Shown here one piece after another: positions 25,413 through 34,465 of a DNA stretch of 64,000 bases. This DNA is from an uncultured Muribaculaceae bacterium (GTDB taxonomy: Bacteria > Bacteroidota > Bacteroidia > Bacteroidales > Muribaculaceae), in NCBI GenBank assembly GCA_910586895.1, contig CAJUIW010000008.1, positions 50,920 to 114,919 on the forward strand. Reading direction: 5' to 3'. The translations under genes were made by a program, and so were the position numbers. The stretch's first letter is position 1. Each line of letters begins with the position of its first letter. The notes under the pieces are model-generated. The model was not told the DNA's origin, did no database searches, and was given only the letters and a program-made list of their open reading frames with translations.

Positions 25413-25820
25413 TTAAGCCATTATAGCCCGTCATCGGACTGTAGGGCCATCGCTGTGCGATGGCGGATTGGCGAAACTTTACATGCCGGAGGCATGTTCC
25501 TACGGATATACTTCTGTGTATCAGAGGCGTACAGATGTATACAGCCATGTAAGCGTCGAAGACGCGGGTTAAGGAGAACCCTGCTTCGAGCTGAAAGCGA
25601 GGAGTAGGGAAAGAACCATCGAAACAGGACTATGCCCTCGAAGTGGGCTGCTATTCACAAAAAACAGGCATCTCCGAAGCCATACGTTTTCTACCGGGCC
25701 ATTATCCCCACTCCTCGTCCTGACGGCCTCGAAGTGGGGTTTCACCTAATTAGCCTCTACGAGGCTTCCCCTGTATCTGTGGCCCACCCATGTAGGGCCA
25801 TCGCTGTGGATGTATCGGGA
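25413..25820. repeat. hairpin-rich intergenic element bounded by an 18-bp direct repeat
   Basis: This 408-base gap between convergent genes holds a series of short hairpins. Those with 3-base loops are GCCATCGC-TGT-GCGATGGC (25446-25464), ACATGCC-GGA-GGCATGT (25481-25497), GCGTC-GAA-GACGC (25553-25565) and AGCCTC-TAC-GAGGCT (25752-25766). Further stems are CTTCTG/CAGAGG (25511-25527), GGGTT/AACCC (25566-25581) and CCCCACT/AGTGGGG (25706-25712 / 25733-25739). An 18-base direct repeat, TGTAGGGCCATCGCTGTG, occurs at 25440-25457 and 25791-25808, 351 bases apart. CCTCGAAGTGGG occurs twice (from 25635 and from 25727). No credible protein is encoded and no T run marks a terminator. It could be a non-autonomous mobile element, a clustered palindromic repeat family or a structured RNA. 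Confidence 0.7.
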
Positions 25821-26906
25821 TCACAGGTAGCGGTCGTCGAAGCGCTGCTCTACATCGATCACCATGTTCTTGATGCGCTGCTCCTCGGAGCGTGGGCATA
25901 TCAGCAGTACATCGCCGGCATCGGCCACGATGTAGTTCTGCAGTCCTGACACTACGACAAGCTTGTCTTCCGGAGTCATGAATATGTTGCCTGAGCTGCC
26001 GTAGGTCATCACGCGGCATTTCTGGGTGACGTTGCTGTCGGCTGTTTTTGGTGAATTGTCGTAGAGCGATGTCCATGTGCCGAGGTCGCTCCATCCGAAG
26101 TCGACGCACTCCACATATACATTGTCGGCCTTCTCCATCACTCCGAAGTCAATGGATATGGAGGGGCATGACGGGAAATGTGTCTGGATGAATTCCGTTT
26201 CCGCCGGGGTGCCGAATACGGATTCCCCGAGGTCAAACTCGCTGGCGAGGTCGGGCAGATAGCGGTGGAATGCTTTCTTTATCACCTCTGCGCGCCATAG
26301 GAATATACCTGCATTCCAGAAGAATTCGCCTGATTCGAGAAATACCTTGGCCAGTTCCAGATCGGGCTTTTCGGTGAATGTCTTGACTTTGAGCAGTCCC
26401 GGTTCGAGCTCGCGGCCTATCTGTATGTAGCCGTAGCCAGTTTCGGGGCGTGTGGGATGAATGCCTAAAGTAAGAAGCGCATCATTGTTTTCCACGAAAT
26501 CGAAGCCGCGGAGCACGCACTGCTCAAACACGGACTCGCGTGTTATCAGGTGGTCCGATGGAGTCACTATCATGGACGCCTGTGGATCAATGGCTGCAAG
26601 ATGATAAGCTGCCCAGGCTATGCAGGGGGCGGTATTGCGGCGGTCAGGTTCGAGCAGGATGCGGTCAGGCGAAATGTCGGGAAGCTGCTCGCGCACCTTG
26701 TCGGCGTAGCGGGCGTTGGTCATGACCAGGATATTCTCTTTAGGCACTATCGGCAGGAGGCGCTCGTAGCTCATCTGCAGCAGAGAGCGGCCTGTGCCGA
26801 AAAAGTCAATGAACTGTTTCGGCTTGTCCGTACGGCTGTAGGGCCAGAAGCGGCTGCCTATGCCACCGCACATTATCACGCAATATCTATGTTTGTTGTT
26901 GTCCAT
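25821..26906 (-). CDS. manC: mannose-1-phosphate guanylyltransferase
   Basis: A 361-residue nucleotidyltransferase with the GDP-mannose pyrophosphorylase signature MCGGIGSRFWPYSRTDKPKQF near the N-terminus. TPSDHLIT (metal/phosphate site), the sugar-binding FTEKPDLELA, and FFWNAGIFLW with SIDFGVMEKA follow. It makes GDP-mannose from mannose-1-phosphate and GTP, the donor for mannose and, after conversion, GDP-fucose in capsule and surface glycans. It lacks the C-terminal phosphomannose isomerase half found in bifunctional forms. It is a single minus-strand gene ending at the hairpin-rich element. Confidence 0.94.
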   Translation of the reverse strand: MDNNKHRYCVIMCGGIGSRFWPYSRTDKPKQFIDFFGTGRSLLQMSYERLLPIVPKENILVMTNARYADKVREQLPDISPDRILLEPDRRNTAPCIAWAAYHLAAIDPQASMIVTPSDHLITRESVFEQCVLRGFDFVENNDALLTLGIHPTRPETGYGYIQIGRELEPGLLKVKTFTEKPDLELAKVFLESGEFFWNAGIFLWRAEVIKKAFHRYLPDLASEFDLGESVFGTPAETEFIQTHFPSCPSISIDFGVMEKADNVYVECVDFGWSDLGTWTSLYDNSPKTADSNVTQKCRVMTYGSSGNIFMTPEDKLVVVSGLQNYIVADAGDVLLICPRSEEQRIKNMVIDVEQRFDDRYL

Positions 26907-26973
26907 CGGGTCGGATTATTTTCTGTTGTAGGCGCTAAGATAAGAAAAAATTCAGAATTGCGAATATAGTTGC

Positions 26974-26981
26974 TAACTTTG
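26974..26981 (+). promoter_or_regulatory. candidate -7 box (TAACTTTG) for panB
   Basis: TAACTTTG matches TAnnTTTG and ends 32 bases before the panB start. Confidence 0.5.
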
Positions 26982-27013
26982 CACCGTCAAAATAAAAAAT
27001 CAAATAGAAAGAT

Positions 27014-27835
27014 ATGTCAACCTATAACGAAAATGCGCGGCCTAAGGTTACCACCGCACGTCTGCGCGACATGAAACAGCGCGGAGAGAAGATTGCCGCA
27101 CTCACATCCTATGACTTCACTATGGCATCAATTGTTGACGGTGCCGGCATAGATATGATTCTTGTAGGTGATTCAGCCGCCAATGTGATGCTCGGCTGTC
27201 AGACCACACTGCCTGTCACTCTTGATGAAATGATAACCTATGCCAAGGGTACGGTGCGCGGCGTGAAGCGTGCGTTTGTTGTGGTGGATCTGCCGTTCGG
27301 CACATATCAGGGCAATCCTGAGCTGGCACTGGCATCGGCCGTGCGTGTCATGAAGGAAACAGGTGCCGAGGCTGTGAAGCTCGAAGGCGGGCAGGAAATC
27401 CGTGAGTCTATCGCACGCATACTTTCAGCCGGTATCCCGGTAGTGGGTCATCTGGGCCTGACTCCGCAGTCAGTCAATAAATTCGGTGGCTACGGACTGC
27501 GTGCCAAGCAGGATGCCGAAGCCGAACGTCTGCTCAACGATGCCCACATGCTTGACGAGATGGGTTGCTGCGCCATAGTGCTTGAGAAGATTCCCGCTGA
27601 ACTGGCTGCACGCGTAGCCCGTGAGGTGAGCGCGCCCATTATCGGTATCGGTGCCGGCTCGGACGTTGACGGTCAGATACTCGTGGTGCAAGATATGCTC
27701 GGTATGAATGATGGCTTCAAGCCTAAATTCCTGCGTCATTTCGCCAATCTGCACAAGGTGATGACCGAAGCTCTCGAGCAGTATGCATCGGAGGTGAAGG
27801 CTGCCACATTCCCTAATCAGGACGAACGTTATTGA
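27014..27835 (+). CDS. panB: 3-methyl-2-oxobutanoate hydroxymethyltransferase
   Basis: A 273-residue protein of the normal PanB length. The Mg-binding acidic residues sit in MILVGDSAANVML and VVVDLPFGTYQ; VKLEGG and the catalytic Glu region VLEKIPAELA follow. GIGAGSDVDGQILVVQDMLG is the conserved late signature. PanB adds a hydroxymethyl group from methylene-tetrahydrofolate to 2-oxoisovalerate, the first step towards pantothenate and CoA. panC and panD are not nearby. Its stop overlaps the MATE gene start (TGATG), coupling the two. Confidence 0.97.
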   Translation: MSTYNENARPKVTTARLRDMKQRGEKIAALTSYDFTMASIVDGAGIDMILVGDSAANVMLGCQTTLPVTLDEMITYAKGTVRGVKRAFVVVDLPFGTYQGNPELALASAVRVMKETGAEAVKLEGGQEIRESIARILSAGIPVVGHLGLTPQSVNKFGGYGLRAKQDAEAERLLNDAHMLDEMGCCAIVLEKIPAELAARVAREVSAPIIGIGAGSDVDGQILVVQDMLGMNDGFKPKFLRHFANLHKVMTEALEQYASEVKAATFPNQDERY

Positions 27836-29178
27836 TGGGGGACAAGGGATGGCTTGATGCTCTGTGGCGGGGACGTGTGATGCGAATTCTCCGCCTGGGG
27901 CTTCCTATCCTTATCGGTCAGCTCGGCATGATAGTGGTGGGGTTTGCCGATACCACTATGGTGGGCAACTACTCTACCGATGCCCTCGCCTCGGCCTCGT
28001 TTGTCAACAATCTGTTCAACGTATCCATATTCGCCTGTGTCGGGTTTACCTACGGACTCACTCCGCTGCTCGGGGCGTTGTTCACGCAGAAGCGGTTTGC
28101 TGACATAGGAGAATATCTCCGTAAAGGGCTGGTGCTTAATGTACTGTTCGCTCTCCTGATCACCGCAGTGATGTCAATCATATATATAAATGTGCATCGC
28201 CTGGGGCAGCCTGAGGAGCTGTTGCCGCTCATACGCCCGTATTTCCTGATATATCTGGCCGGAGTGGTGCCGGTGTCGGTGTTCAATGTGTTCGCGCAGT
28301 GGGCCTATTCCATCAACCGCACCAAGATGCCGATGTGGATTATCCTCTTCGCCAATGTGGTGAACATCGCTGGCAACTATCTTCTTATCGGAGGTCATTG
28401 CGGAATGCCCGAATTAGGGCTTGTAGGCGCCGGACTGTCAACGCTGACGGCGCGTCTGCTCTGTCCGCTCCTTATAATATTGGTGTTCTGTCTTGACCGC
28501 AAATACCGCGGCTACCGGCAGGGATTCGTATCGCGCTCCGGACGCAAGGGGGTGATGGGACTGATAGGCCGCACCTCGTGGCCGGTGGCCATGCAAATGA
28601 CCTTTGAAAGCGGGTCGTTCACCTTTGCAGCCGTGATGGCCGGATGGATAGGAGCTGTGGCGCTTGCGGCCTTCCAGATAGTGGTGATAACCGGTACGCT
28701 GGGTTTCTGCGTCTACTATAGTGTGGCGGCGGCGGTGTCGGTTCTTGTGGCCAATGCTGCCGGACTCTCCGACAAGCGTGAGATGCGCCTTATGGCTTTC
28801 GCCGGATTCAAGATACTTCTTGTACTTGCCACTTGCTCGTCGGCGTTCTTCCTGCTTTGCGGACCGTGGGTAATGAATATCTTTACCGACGATGCACGTG
28901 TTGTGGCGCTTGCACTGTCGCTGATAGTGCCGATGGTGCTTTACCAGTATGGCGATGCCACGCAGATAAACTTTGCCAATGCCCTGCGCGGAACATCCAA
29001 CGTGATGCCTATGGTGTGGATTTCCGCCGTAAGTTATCTTGTGATAGGTATTCCGGCCACATATCTGCTGGCGTTCCCTTGCGGGCTGGGTAGCTACGGC
29101 ATAATACTGAGCTTTTCGGTGTCGCTCTTTATCGCAGCCGGACTGTTTATGTACTATTTCATGCGCTCAACGCGCTGA
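27835..29178 (+). CDS. MATE family efflux transporter
   Basis: A 447-residue integral membrane protein with about 12 hydrophobic segments in two related halves. The N-terminal half has ILRLGLPILIGQLGMIVVGF followed by ADTTMVGNYS, the MATE signature, and the second half has the matching SWPVAMQMTFESGSFTFAAV. MATE proteins export cationic drugs or metabolites in exchange for Na or H. The ATG at 27835 is chosen: it overlaps the panB TGA by one base and begins a natural N-terminus. The substrate cannot be told; coupling to panB is probably only transcriptional convenience. Confidence 0.93.
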   Translation: MGDKGWLDALWRGRVMRILRLGLPILIGQLGMIVVGFADTTMVGNYSTDALASASFVNNLFNVSIFACVGFTYGLTPLLGALFTQKRFADIGEYLRKGLVLNVLFALLITAVMSIIYINVHRLGQPEELLPLIRPYFLIYLAGVVPVSVFNVFAQWAYSINRTKMPMWIILFANVVNIAGNYLLIGGHCGMPELGLVGAGLSTLTARLLCPLLIILVFCLDRKYRGYRQGFVSRSGRKGVMGLIGRTSWPVAMQMTFESGSFTFAAVMAGWIGAVALAAFQIVVITGTLGFCVYYSVAAAVSVLVANAAGLSDKREMRLMAFAGFKILLVLATCSSAFFLLCGPWVMNIFTDDARVVALALSLIVPMVLYQYGDATQINFANALRGTSNVMPMVWISAVSYLVIGIPATYLLAFPCGLGSYGIILSFSVSLFIAAGLFMYYFMRSTR

Positions 29179-29206
29179 CAAGGTGGGATTTCTGCGGAAA
29201 AAGCCG

Positions 29207-29214
29207 TATATTTG
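29207..29214 (+). promoter_or_regulatory. candidate -7 box (TATATTTG) for trmB, near-leaderless
   Basis: TATATTTG ends only 8 bases before the trmB ATG. If transcription begins 4-5 bases after the box, the mRNA would have a leader of about 4 bases. Confidence 0.5.
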
Positions 29215-29222
29215 CATGACTT

Positions 29223-29993
29223 ATGGGAAAGAATAAGCTTAAGAAATTTAAAGAGATGGAGTCCATAGAGTTCGTCCATCAGTATCCGTTTGCCCGCCTG
29301 CAGAGCGAGGGGTTTCCTTTGCGTGGTCGCTGGGGTGCGGATTTTTTTCATAATGACAATCCTATAGTGCTTGAACTCGGCTGTGGAAAGGGTGAATATA
29401 CCGTAGGCCTCGCCGGACGCACGCCTGAAAAGAACTTCATAGGTATCGACATAAAGGGGGCGCGTATGTGGACCGGTGCTACCGAGGCTCGCCGCCTCGG
29501 ACTGACAAACGTGTCGTTTCTGCGCACTGATATCGAACTGCTGCCATATTTCTTCGCTCCCGGCGAGGTGGCTGAGATATGGATCACATTCCCTGACCCT
29601 CAGATGAAGAAGGTGCGGAAGCGCCTTACTTCCACCCGCTTCATGGAGTTGTACCGCAAGGTGATGGCCGATGGCGGACGGATACACCTGAAGTCGGACA
29701 GCCCCTTCCTCTACACCTATACCAAGGCTATGGTGGAGCTTAATGGGCTTCAGGTAGCGGACGACACCGCCAATCTGTATGCACGCAACCTTGCCGACGA
29801 CGATGTGCTGCGCATACGCACCTATTATGAAAGCCAGTGGCTTGACCGCGGGCTGACCATCAAGTATCTGTCATTCCTGCTTCCGCAGCAGGGCGAGCTC
29901 AGAGAGCCTGATGTCGAGATACCGTATGATACCTACCGGAGCTTTTCACGCGGACAGATCCAGTGTCCTGAATTATGTAACAATAAAGACTGA
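29223..29993 (+). CDS. trmB: tRNA (guanosine(46)-N7)-methyltransferase
   Basis: A 256-residue Rossmann-fold methyltransferase. The SAM site is [12 protein letters not shown] (49-60), followed by [12 protein letters not shown] and the family's tRNA-binding/catalytic [16 protein letters not shown], then [12 protein letters not shown]. TrmB makes m7G at position 46 in the variable loop of tRNAs. The N-terminal [12 protein letters not shown] is basic and typical of Bacteroidetes members, which supports the start at 29223 despite the very short leader. It is the first gene of a plus-strand run: trmB, Mrp-type ATPase, HAD phosphatase, ribF. Confidence 0.95.
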   Translation: MGKNKLKKFKEMESIEFVHQYPFARLQSEGFPLRGRWGADFFHNDNPIVLELGCGKGEYTVGLAGRTPEKNFIGIDIKGARMWTGATEARRLGLTNVSFLRTDIELLPYFFAPGEVAEIWITFPDPQMKKVRKRLTSTRFMELYRKVMADGGRIHLKSDSPFLYTYTKAMVELNGLQVADDTANLYARNLADDDVLRIRTYYESQWLDRGLTIKYLSFLLPQQGELREPDVEIPYDTYRSFSRGQIQCPELCNNKD

Positions 29994-30001
29994 ACAAATA
30001 T

Positions 30002-31102
30002 ATGGAACGCCTGTATCCAAACCTGATTCTATCAGCGCTCGAAAATGTGCGCTATCCCGGAAACGGAAAAAATATTGTGGAACTCGGCATGGTGGCCGAC
30101 GACATTCGTATCGACGGTAGCCATGTGAGCTTTTCATTGATATTCGAGAAGCCTACCGACCCCTTCATGAAGAGTCTGCTGAAGGCTTCCGAAACTGCTA
30201 TCCATACCTACGTGTCGCCTGAAGTGCAGGTGACGGTGAAAGCCATCGTGCCGGAGGCTCCCAAGACAGCCAAGGCGCCGATACTGCCCGGAGTGAAGAA
30301 CATTGTGGGTGTATCGTCCGGAAAGGGTGGCGTAGGCAAGAGCACCGTGGCGAGCAATCTGGCTGTGGCTCTTGCCCGTGAGGGCTACACGGTCGGGCTT
30401 CTGGATGCCGATATTTTCGGTCCGTCAGTACCGAAGATGTTTGGCGTTGAGTATGAGCAACTGTATATGCACGAAGTCGACGGACGTCAGCTTATCATAC
30501 CGGTGGAGCGGTACGGCGTGAAGCTGCTCTCCATCGGATTTCTGGTTGACCGCAATCAGCCTGTCCTGTGGCGTGGAGGCATGGCCTCTAATGCCCTCAA
30601 GCAGCTTATCGAAGAGGCTGACTGGGGTGAGCTTGACTATTTTCTGATCGACATGCCTCCCGGAACCAGCGACATACATCTGACTCTGGTGCAGACTCTT
30701 GCCATGACCGGAGTTGTTGTGGTAAGTACCCCCCAGCAGGTGGCCCTGGCAGATGCCCGCAAGGGTATAGCGATGTTTACCGGCGACAAGGTCAATGTAC
30801 CTATCCTCGGACTTGTGGAGAATATGGCATGGTTTACCCCTGAGAAGCATCCTGACGAGCGCTACTATATATTCGGACGTGAAGGTGGAGTGGAACTTGC
30901 CCGTGAGCTCGGAGTGCGGCTGCTGGCTCAGCTGCCGCTTGTAGGCGCTGTGTGCGAGCACGCCGACAATGGATGCCCCATAGCTGCCGAGGACACCGTG
31001 ATGGGCCACGCATACCTGCATCTGGCGCATGAGGTTGTTGATGCCGTGGCCAACCGTAACATGACTGCACCCCCTACCGTAAAAGTCGAGCTTAAGAAAT
31101 GA
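30002..31102 (+). CDS. mrp: Mrp/NBP35-type P-loop ATPase
   Basis: A 366-residue cytoplasmic protein. An N-terminal MIP18-like domain (about 1-85) precedes a deviant Walker A loop GKGGVGKSTV (108-117). LLDADIFGPSVPKMFG, IDMPPGTSDIHLTL and TPQQVALADARKGI then follow, all Mrp/ApbC signatures. These ATPases carry or load iron-sulfur clusters onto apoproteins. The usual CXXC cluster-binding pair after VENMAWF is absent (FTPEKHPDERYYIFG). I believe related Bacteroidales proteins share this absence, but could not verify it. It starts 8 bases after trmB and overlaps the HAD gene by four bases. Confidence 0.93.
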   Translation: MERLYPNLILSALENVRYPGNGKNIVELGMVADDIRIDGSHVSFSLIFEKPTDPFMKSLLKASETAIHTYVSPEVQVTVKAIVPEAPKTAKAPILPGVKNIVGVSSGKGGVGKSTVASNLAVALAREGYTVGLLDADIFGPSVPKMFGVEYEQLYMHEVDGRQLIIPVERYGVKLLSIGFLVDRNQPVLWRGGMASNALKQLIEEADWGELDYFLIDMPPGTSDIHLTLVQTLAMTGVVVVSTPQQVALADARKGIAMFTGDKVNVPILGLVENMAWFTPEKHPDERYYIFGREGGVELARELGVRLLAQLPLVGAVCEHADNGCPIAAEDTVMGHAYLHLAHEVVDAVANRNMTAPPTVKVELKK

Positions 31103-31728
31103 TAAAGAATCTGCTTTTTGACCTTGGCGGAGTGATAATGAATATCCGCCGTGAGAATTGTGCCGATGCTTTCCGTGAGCTCGGCATGGCTAATCCCGAT
31201 GATTTTCTTGGCGAATACGCCCAGGCAGGTGCCTTCGCCGGTATTGAGGATGGCTCGTTGACAATTCCGGAATTTCATGATGAAATACGCCGTATCATAG
31301 GCCGTGATGACCTTACCGCCGAAGAGATTGACCGCGCGTTCGGAAAATTTCTGCTCGGCATCCCGGTACACCGCCTTGAGGAGCTGCGTGAGCTCCGGAA
31401 GCATTACCGTATATATCTGCTGAGCAACACCAATCCTATAATGTGGCGCGATGGTATAGCTGATGCATTCAAGGCCGAAGGGCATGACGCCGCATGGTAT
31501 TTCGACGGAATAGTCAAGAGCTATGAGGCCCGTTGCATGAAGCCCGATGCGGCGATATTCCGATATGCGGAGGATAAGCTCGGTATCAAGCCGGAGGAAA
31601 CACTGTTCCTCGATGACTCGCAGAAGAATCTTGATGCCGCCGCCGCTCTCGGCTTTCACACGCTGCTTGTGTCGCCGGGACAGGAATTCTACACTCTGCT
31701 CAAGGAGTGTCATGAAATAAACCTATGA
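31099..31728 (+). CDS. HAD family hydrolase (YihX-like)
   Basis: A 209-residue haloacid-dehalogenase-type phosphatase. Motif I is LLFDLGGVIMNI (nucleophile Asp, with Gly where many HADs have a second Asp), motif II is YLLSNTNP, a Lys lies in MKPDAAIF, and motif IV is FLDDSQKN. This pattern is like that of YihX-type enzymes that dephosphorylate small sugar phosphates. A helical cap occupies roughly residues 15-90. It is joined by four-base ATGA overlaps to the Mrp gene before and the ribF gene after it. A role in flavin synthesis (removing a phosphate from an intermediate) is attractive given ribF but unproven. Confidence 0.88.
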   Translation: MIKNLLFDLGGVIMNIRRENCADAFRELGMANPDDFLGEYAQAGAFAGIEDGSLTIPEFHDEIRRIIGRDDLTAEEIDRAFGKFLLGIPVHRLEELRELRKHYRIYLLSNTNPIMWRDGIADAFKAEGHDAAWYFDGIVKSYEARCMKPDAAIFRYAEDKLGIKPEETLFLDDSQKNLDAAAALGFHTLLVSPGQEFYTLLKECHEINL

Positions 31729-32654
31729 AGCAATCGCAGCCATCTGATGGCCGTCTGGCCATAGTGGGAATGTTTGACGGAGTTCACCGCGGGCATAGGT
31801 CCATGCTTGCCGAGGCTGCTGCTGCGGCAGAGGAGGCCGGCCTTACTCCTGTCGCGGTGACATTCCGCGACCATCCTATGCGTACTCTGTGTCCCGACAG
31901 ATGTCCGCAGCTTATCATGCGCCCGGAGGAGCGTATCGCGGAGCTTGCCGGCGCGGTGGGCACTGAAAGCCTGTTGCTGGACTTTGACCATGATGTCAGC
32001 CGGCTGACAGCCCGCGAGTTTATGGCGCGCCTCCGTGACCGGTATGGCGTAAAGGCCATGTATATGGGGTATAACCATCATTTCGGCTCTGACCGGCTCA
32101 CCGACCCTGAGGAATACAACAGGATAGGCGAAAGCCTTGGCATAAAGGTGATGCACGGTGCTGAATACAGGGAGAACGGCCACAAGGTCAGCTCCTCGGA
32201 AATACGCAAGGCGCTCGCTGCGGGCAATGTAGCACTGGCATCGGATATGCTCGGCCATCCATTCGCCCTGTCAGGAACCGTGGTAGGCGGAAAGCAGCTC
32301 GGGCGTACCATAGGATTTCCTACTGCAAATATAAAACCGGCATCGTCATTGCTGATAGTGCCGGCTACGGGGGTGTATATGTGTGATATTACGATTGACT
32401 CTGAATCGTGGCGCGGACGCCCGCTGAGAGCCATGGTGAATATTGGAAGGCGTCCTACTGTCGACTCGCCGGGAGCGCCGGTGAGCATAGAGGCGCATAT
32501 ACTCGACTTCAGCGGAAGCATATACGGCTGCTGTGTGCGGCTGGACTTTATCAGCCGCCTGCGTGATGAAGTCCGGTTCAGTTCGCTTGAGCAGCTAGTG
32601 AGCCAGCTTAAGGCCGACGCTGCGGAGGTGCGCAGACTGTCACATCATCTGTGA
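31725..32654 (+). CDS. ribF: bifunctional riboflavin kinase/FAD synthetase
   Basis: A 309-residue two-domain enzyme. The N-terminal FAD synthetase half has VGMFDGVHRGHRSML (nucleotidyltransferase HxGH) and MGYNHHFGSDR, then the VSSSEIRKALAAGNV switch. The C-terminal riboflavin kinase half has GGKQLGRTIGFPTANI and MVNIGRRPTV with the Glu-containing IEAHILDF. It makes FMN and FAD from riboflavin. It ends the trmB-ribF run, and its last 15 bases overlap the 3' end of the convergent TrmH gene. I see no FMN riboswitch upstream. Confidence 0.96.
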   Translation: MKQSQPSDGRLAIVGMFDGVHRGHRSMLAEAAAAAEEAGLTPVAVTFRDHPMRTLCPDRCPQLIMRPEERIAELAGAVGTESLLLDFDHDVSRLTAREFMARLRDRYGVKAMYMGYNHHFGSDRLTDPEEYNRIGESLGIKVMHGAEYRENGHKVSSSEIRKALAAGNVALASDMLGHPFALSGTVVGGKQLGRTIGFPTANIKPASSLLIVPATGVYMCDITIDSESWRGRPLRAMVNIGRRPTVDSPGAPVSIEAHILDFSGSIYGCCVRLDFISRLRDEVRFSSLEQLVSQLKADAAEVRRLSHHL

Positions 32655-33167
32655 GAAGAAATGCCATAGGGCTACCGCCGTGCTTACGGATACGTTGAGC
32701 GAATGCTTGGTACCGTATTGCGGAATCTCTATGCATATATCGGAGGCGTTCACCACCTGTGGGTCCACACCGTTTACTTCGTGGCCCGCTATTATGGCGT
32801 AGCCTTTTCCTGCTTCAGGTGTGAATTTGCGCAGGTCAACGCTTCCCTTCACCTGTTCGAGCGCACATACCGTATAACCCATCTCTTTCAGGCGTTTAAC
32901 AGCGCTGAGAGTATCCTCGTAATACTCCCATTCCACAGAGTTTTCCGCTCCTAATGCCGTCTTGTGAATCTCCGGCGACGGGGGAACAGCTGTAATGCCG
33001 CACAGCATTATGCGCTCTACAAGAAATGCATCGCACGTGCGGAATATGGCGCCGATGTTGTTGAGGCTCCGGATATTGTCCAGCACTACCACAAGGGGTA
33101 GTTTAGGACGGGCGCGGTACTGTTCTACAGTATCGCGCCCGAGGTCCCAGATGGTTTTCTTTTCCAC
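32640..33167 (-). CDS. TrmH/SpoU family RNA 2'-O-methyltransferase
   Basis: A 175-residue SPOUT methyltransferase with the three conserved motifs: LNNIGAIFRTCDAF (motif 1), YAIIAGHEVNGVDP (motif 2) and IPQYGTKHSLNVSVSTAVAL (motif 3, the knotted SAM site). It probably methylates a ribose 2'-OH of tRNA or rRNA; the exact nucleotide cannot be told because it lacks an extra recognition domain. It follows serS by two bases on the minus strand, so the two are cotranscribed. Its 3' end overlaps ribF, which leaves no room for an independent terminator. Confidence 0.92.
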   Translation of the reverse strand: MEKKTIWDLGRDTVEQYRARPKLPLVVVLDNIRSLNNIGAIFRTCDAFLVERIMLCGITAVPPSPEIHKTALGAENSVEWEYYEDTLSAVKRLKEMGYTVCALEQVKGSVDLRKFTPEAGKGYAIIAGHEVNGVDPQVVNASDICIEIPQYGTKHSLNVSVSTAVALWHFFSQMM

Positions 33168-33169
33168 GT

Positions 33170-34441
33170 TCAGTCGATGATATCGAATCCGGTGTATTTA
33201 CGCAGACATTCGGGCACTACGATGCCTTCGGGTGTCTGATTGTTTTCAAGCATGGCGGCCATGATGCGGGGCAGAGCCAGAGCGGAGCCGTTGAGAGTGT
33301 GGCAGAGGTGGGTTTTCTTATCCTCGCCACGGTAGCGGCATTTCAGGCGGTTGGCCTGATAGGTTTCGAAGTTGGATACTGACGATACCTCAAGCCAGCG
33401 CTTCTGAGCTGCTGAATAGACTTCGAAGTCAAATGTTATGGCTGAGGTGAAGCTCATGTCGCCACCGCACAGACGGAGTATGTGCCAGGGGAGTCCGAGC
33501 TTTTCGAGCAGGCCCTGTACGTGGTCCTTCATCTCCTCAAGAGCGGCATAAGAGTTTTCAGGTTTCTCAATGCGCACTATCTCAACCTTGTCAAACTGAT
33601 GCAGGCGGTTGAGGCCGCGCACATCCTTGCCATGGCTGCCGGCTTCACGACGGAAGCAGGCTGAGTAAGCGCAGTTCTTGCGGGGGAGTGAGTCCTCGGC
33701 GAGGATAACGTCGCGGTATATATTGGTGACGGGCACCTCGGCTGTGGGAATCAGGTAGAGGTTGTCCTCGTTAACATAGTACATCTGACCCTCTTTGTCG
33801 GGGAGCTGTCCTGTGCCGTAGCCTGACGCCTCGTTCACCACGTAGGGGGGCTGTATCTCCAGGTAGCCGGCCTTCCCGGCCTCGTCGAGGAAGAACTGGA
33901 TCAGGGCACGCTGCAGGCGGGCGCCTTTGCCGATATATACAGGGAATCCGGCTCCGGTAATCTTGTTGCCGAGTTCGAAGTCAATGATGTTGTATTTCTT
34001 GGCGAGATCCCAGTGGGGGAGCGCGTCAGGGCCGAGTTCCGGCATGGGACCTCCGGTTTTTTCCACAACGTTGTCCTCTGCTGATGTTCCGGCAGGAACC
34101 ATGTCGCAGGGGAGGTTGGGGATTGACAGGAGCACCTCGCGCTGGGCGCGTTCGGTTTCGCCAAGCTTGGTGTCGATGGCCTTCTGTTCCTCTTTGATGG
34201 CCGCTACACGGGCTTTTGCATTTTCAGCCTCTTCCTTGTTGCCCTGTTTCATGAGAGCGCCTATGGAAGCAGCGAGTTTCTTCAGTTCCTGGGCCATTAC
34301 GTCATACTGCATCTGCAGTTTGCGACGGTCCTCATCGAGTTCGAGTACACGGCTTATCGGCTCTTTGCCATCGAAGCCTTTTACGGCCAGGCGTTCAACC
34401 ACGCGGTCGGGATTCTCTTTGATTTGCTGTAATGTAAGCAT
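33170..34441 (-). CDS. serS: serine--tRNA ligase
   Basis: A 423-residue class II aminoacyl-tRNA synthetase of the standard length. The N-terminal coiled-coil arm (about 28-105, with LDEDRRKLQMQYDVMAQELK) grips the long variable arm of tRNA-Ser. The catalytic core has motif 2 (FRREAGSHGKDVRGLNRLH) and motif 3 (LNGSALALPRIMAAMLENNQ). It charges tRNA-Ser with serine in the cytoplasm. It sits between the YqeY gene upstream (24 bases) and the TrmH gene downstream (two bases) in a minus-strand transcript. No T-box or other leader control is expected or seen. Confidence 0.98.
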   Translation of the reverse strand: MLTLQQIKENPDRVVERLAVKGFDGKEPISRVLELDEDRRKLQMQYDVMAQELKKLAASIGALMKQGNKEEAENAKARVAAIKEEQKAIDTKLGETERAQREVLLSIPNLPCDMVPAGTSAEDNVVEKTGGPMPELGPDALPHWDLAKKYNIIDFELGNKITGAGFPVYIGKGARLQRALIQFFLDEAGKAGYLEIQPPYVVNEASGYGTGQLPDKEGQMYYVNEDNLYLIPTAEVPVTNIYRDVILAEDSLPRKNCAYSACFRREAGSHGKDVRGLNRLHQFDKVEIVRIEKPENSYAALEEMKDHVQGLLEKLGLPWHILRLCGGDMSFTSAITFDFEVYSAAQKRWLEVSSVSNFETYQANRLKCRYRGEDKKTHLCHTLNGSALALPRIMAAMLENNQTPEGIVVPECLRKYTGFDIID

Positions 34442-34465
34442 ACGTGATATGATGATTGTCAGCTC

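Noticed and set aside
25440..25808. The hairpin element considered as a CRISPR array
   Set aside because: Repeats are not regularly spaced or identical, only two copies of the 18-mer exist, and no cas genes are near.
25632..25949. A 105-codon plus-strand frame across the hairpin element
   Set aside because: It crosses stem-loops and runs antisense into manC; no family resemblance.
31600..31760. An FMN riboswitch before ribF
   Set aside because: ribF overlaps the end of the HAD gene, leaving no leader for a riboswitch.
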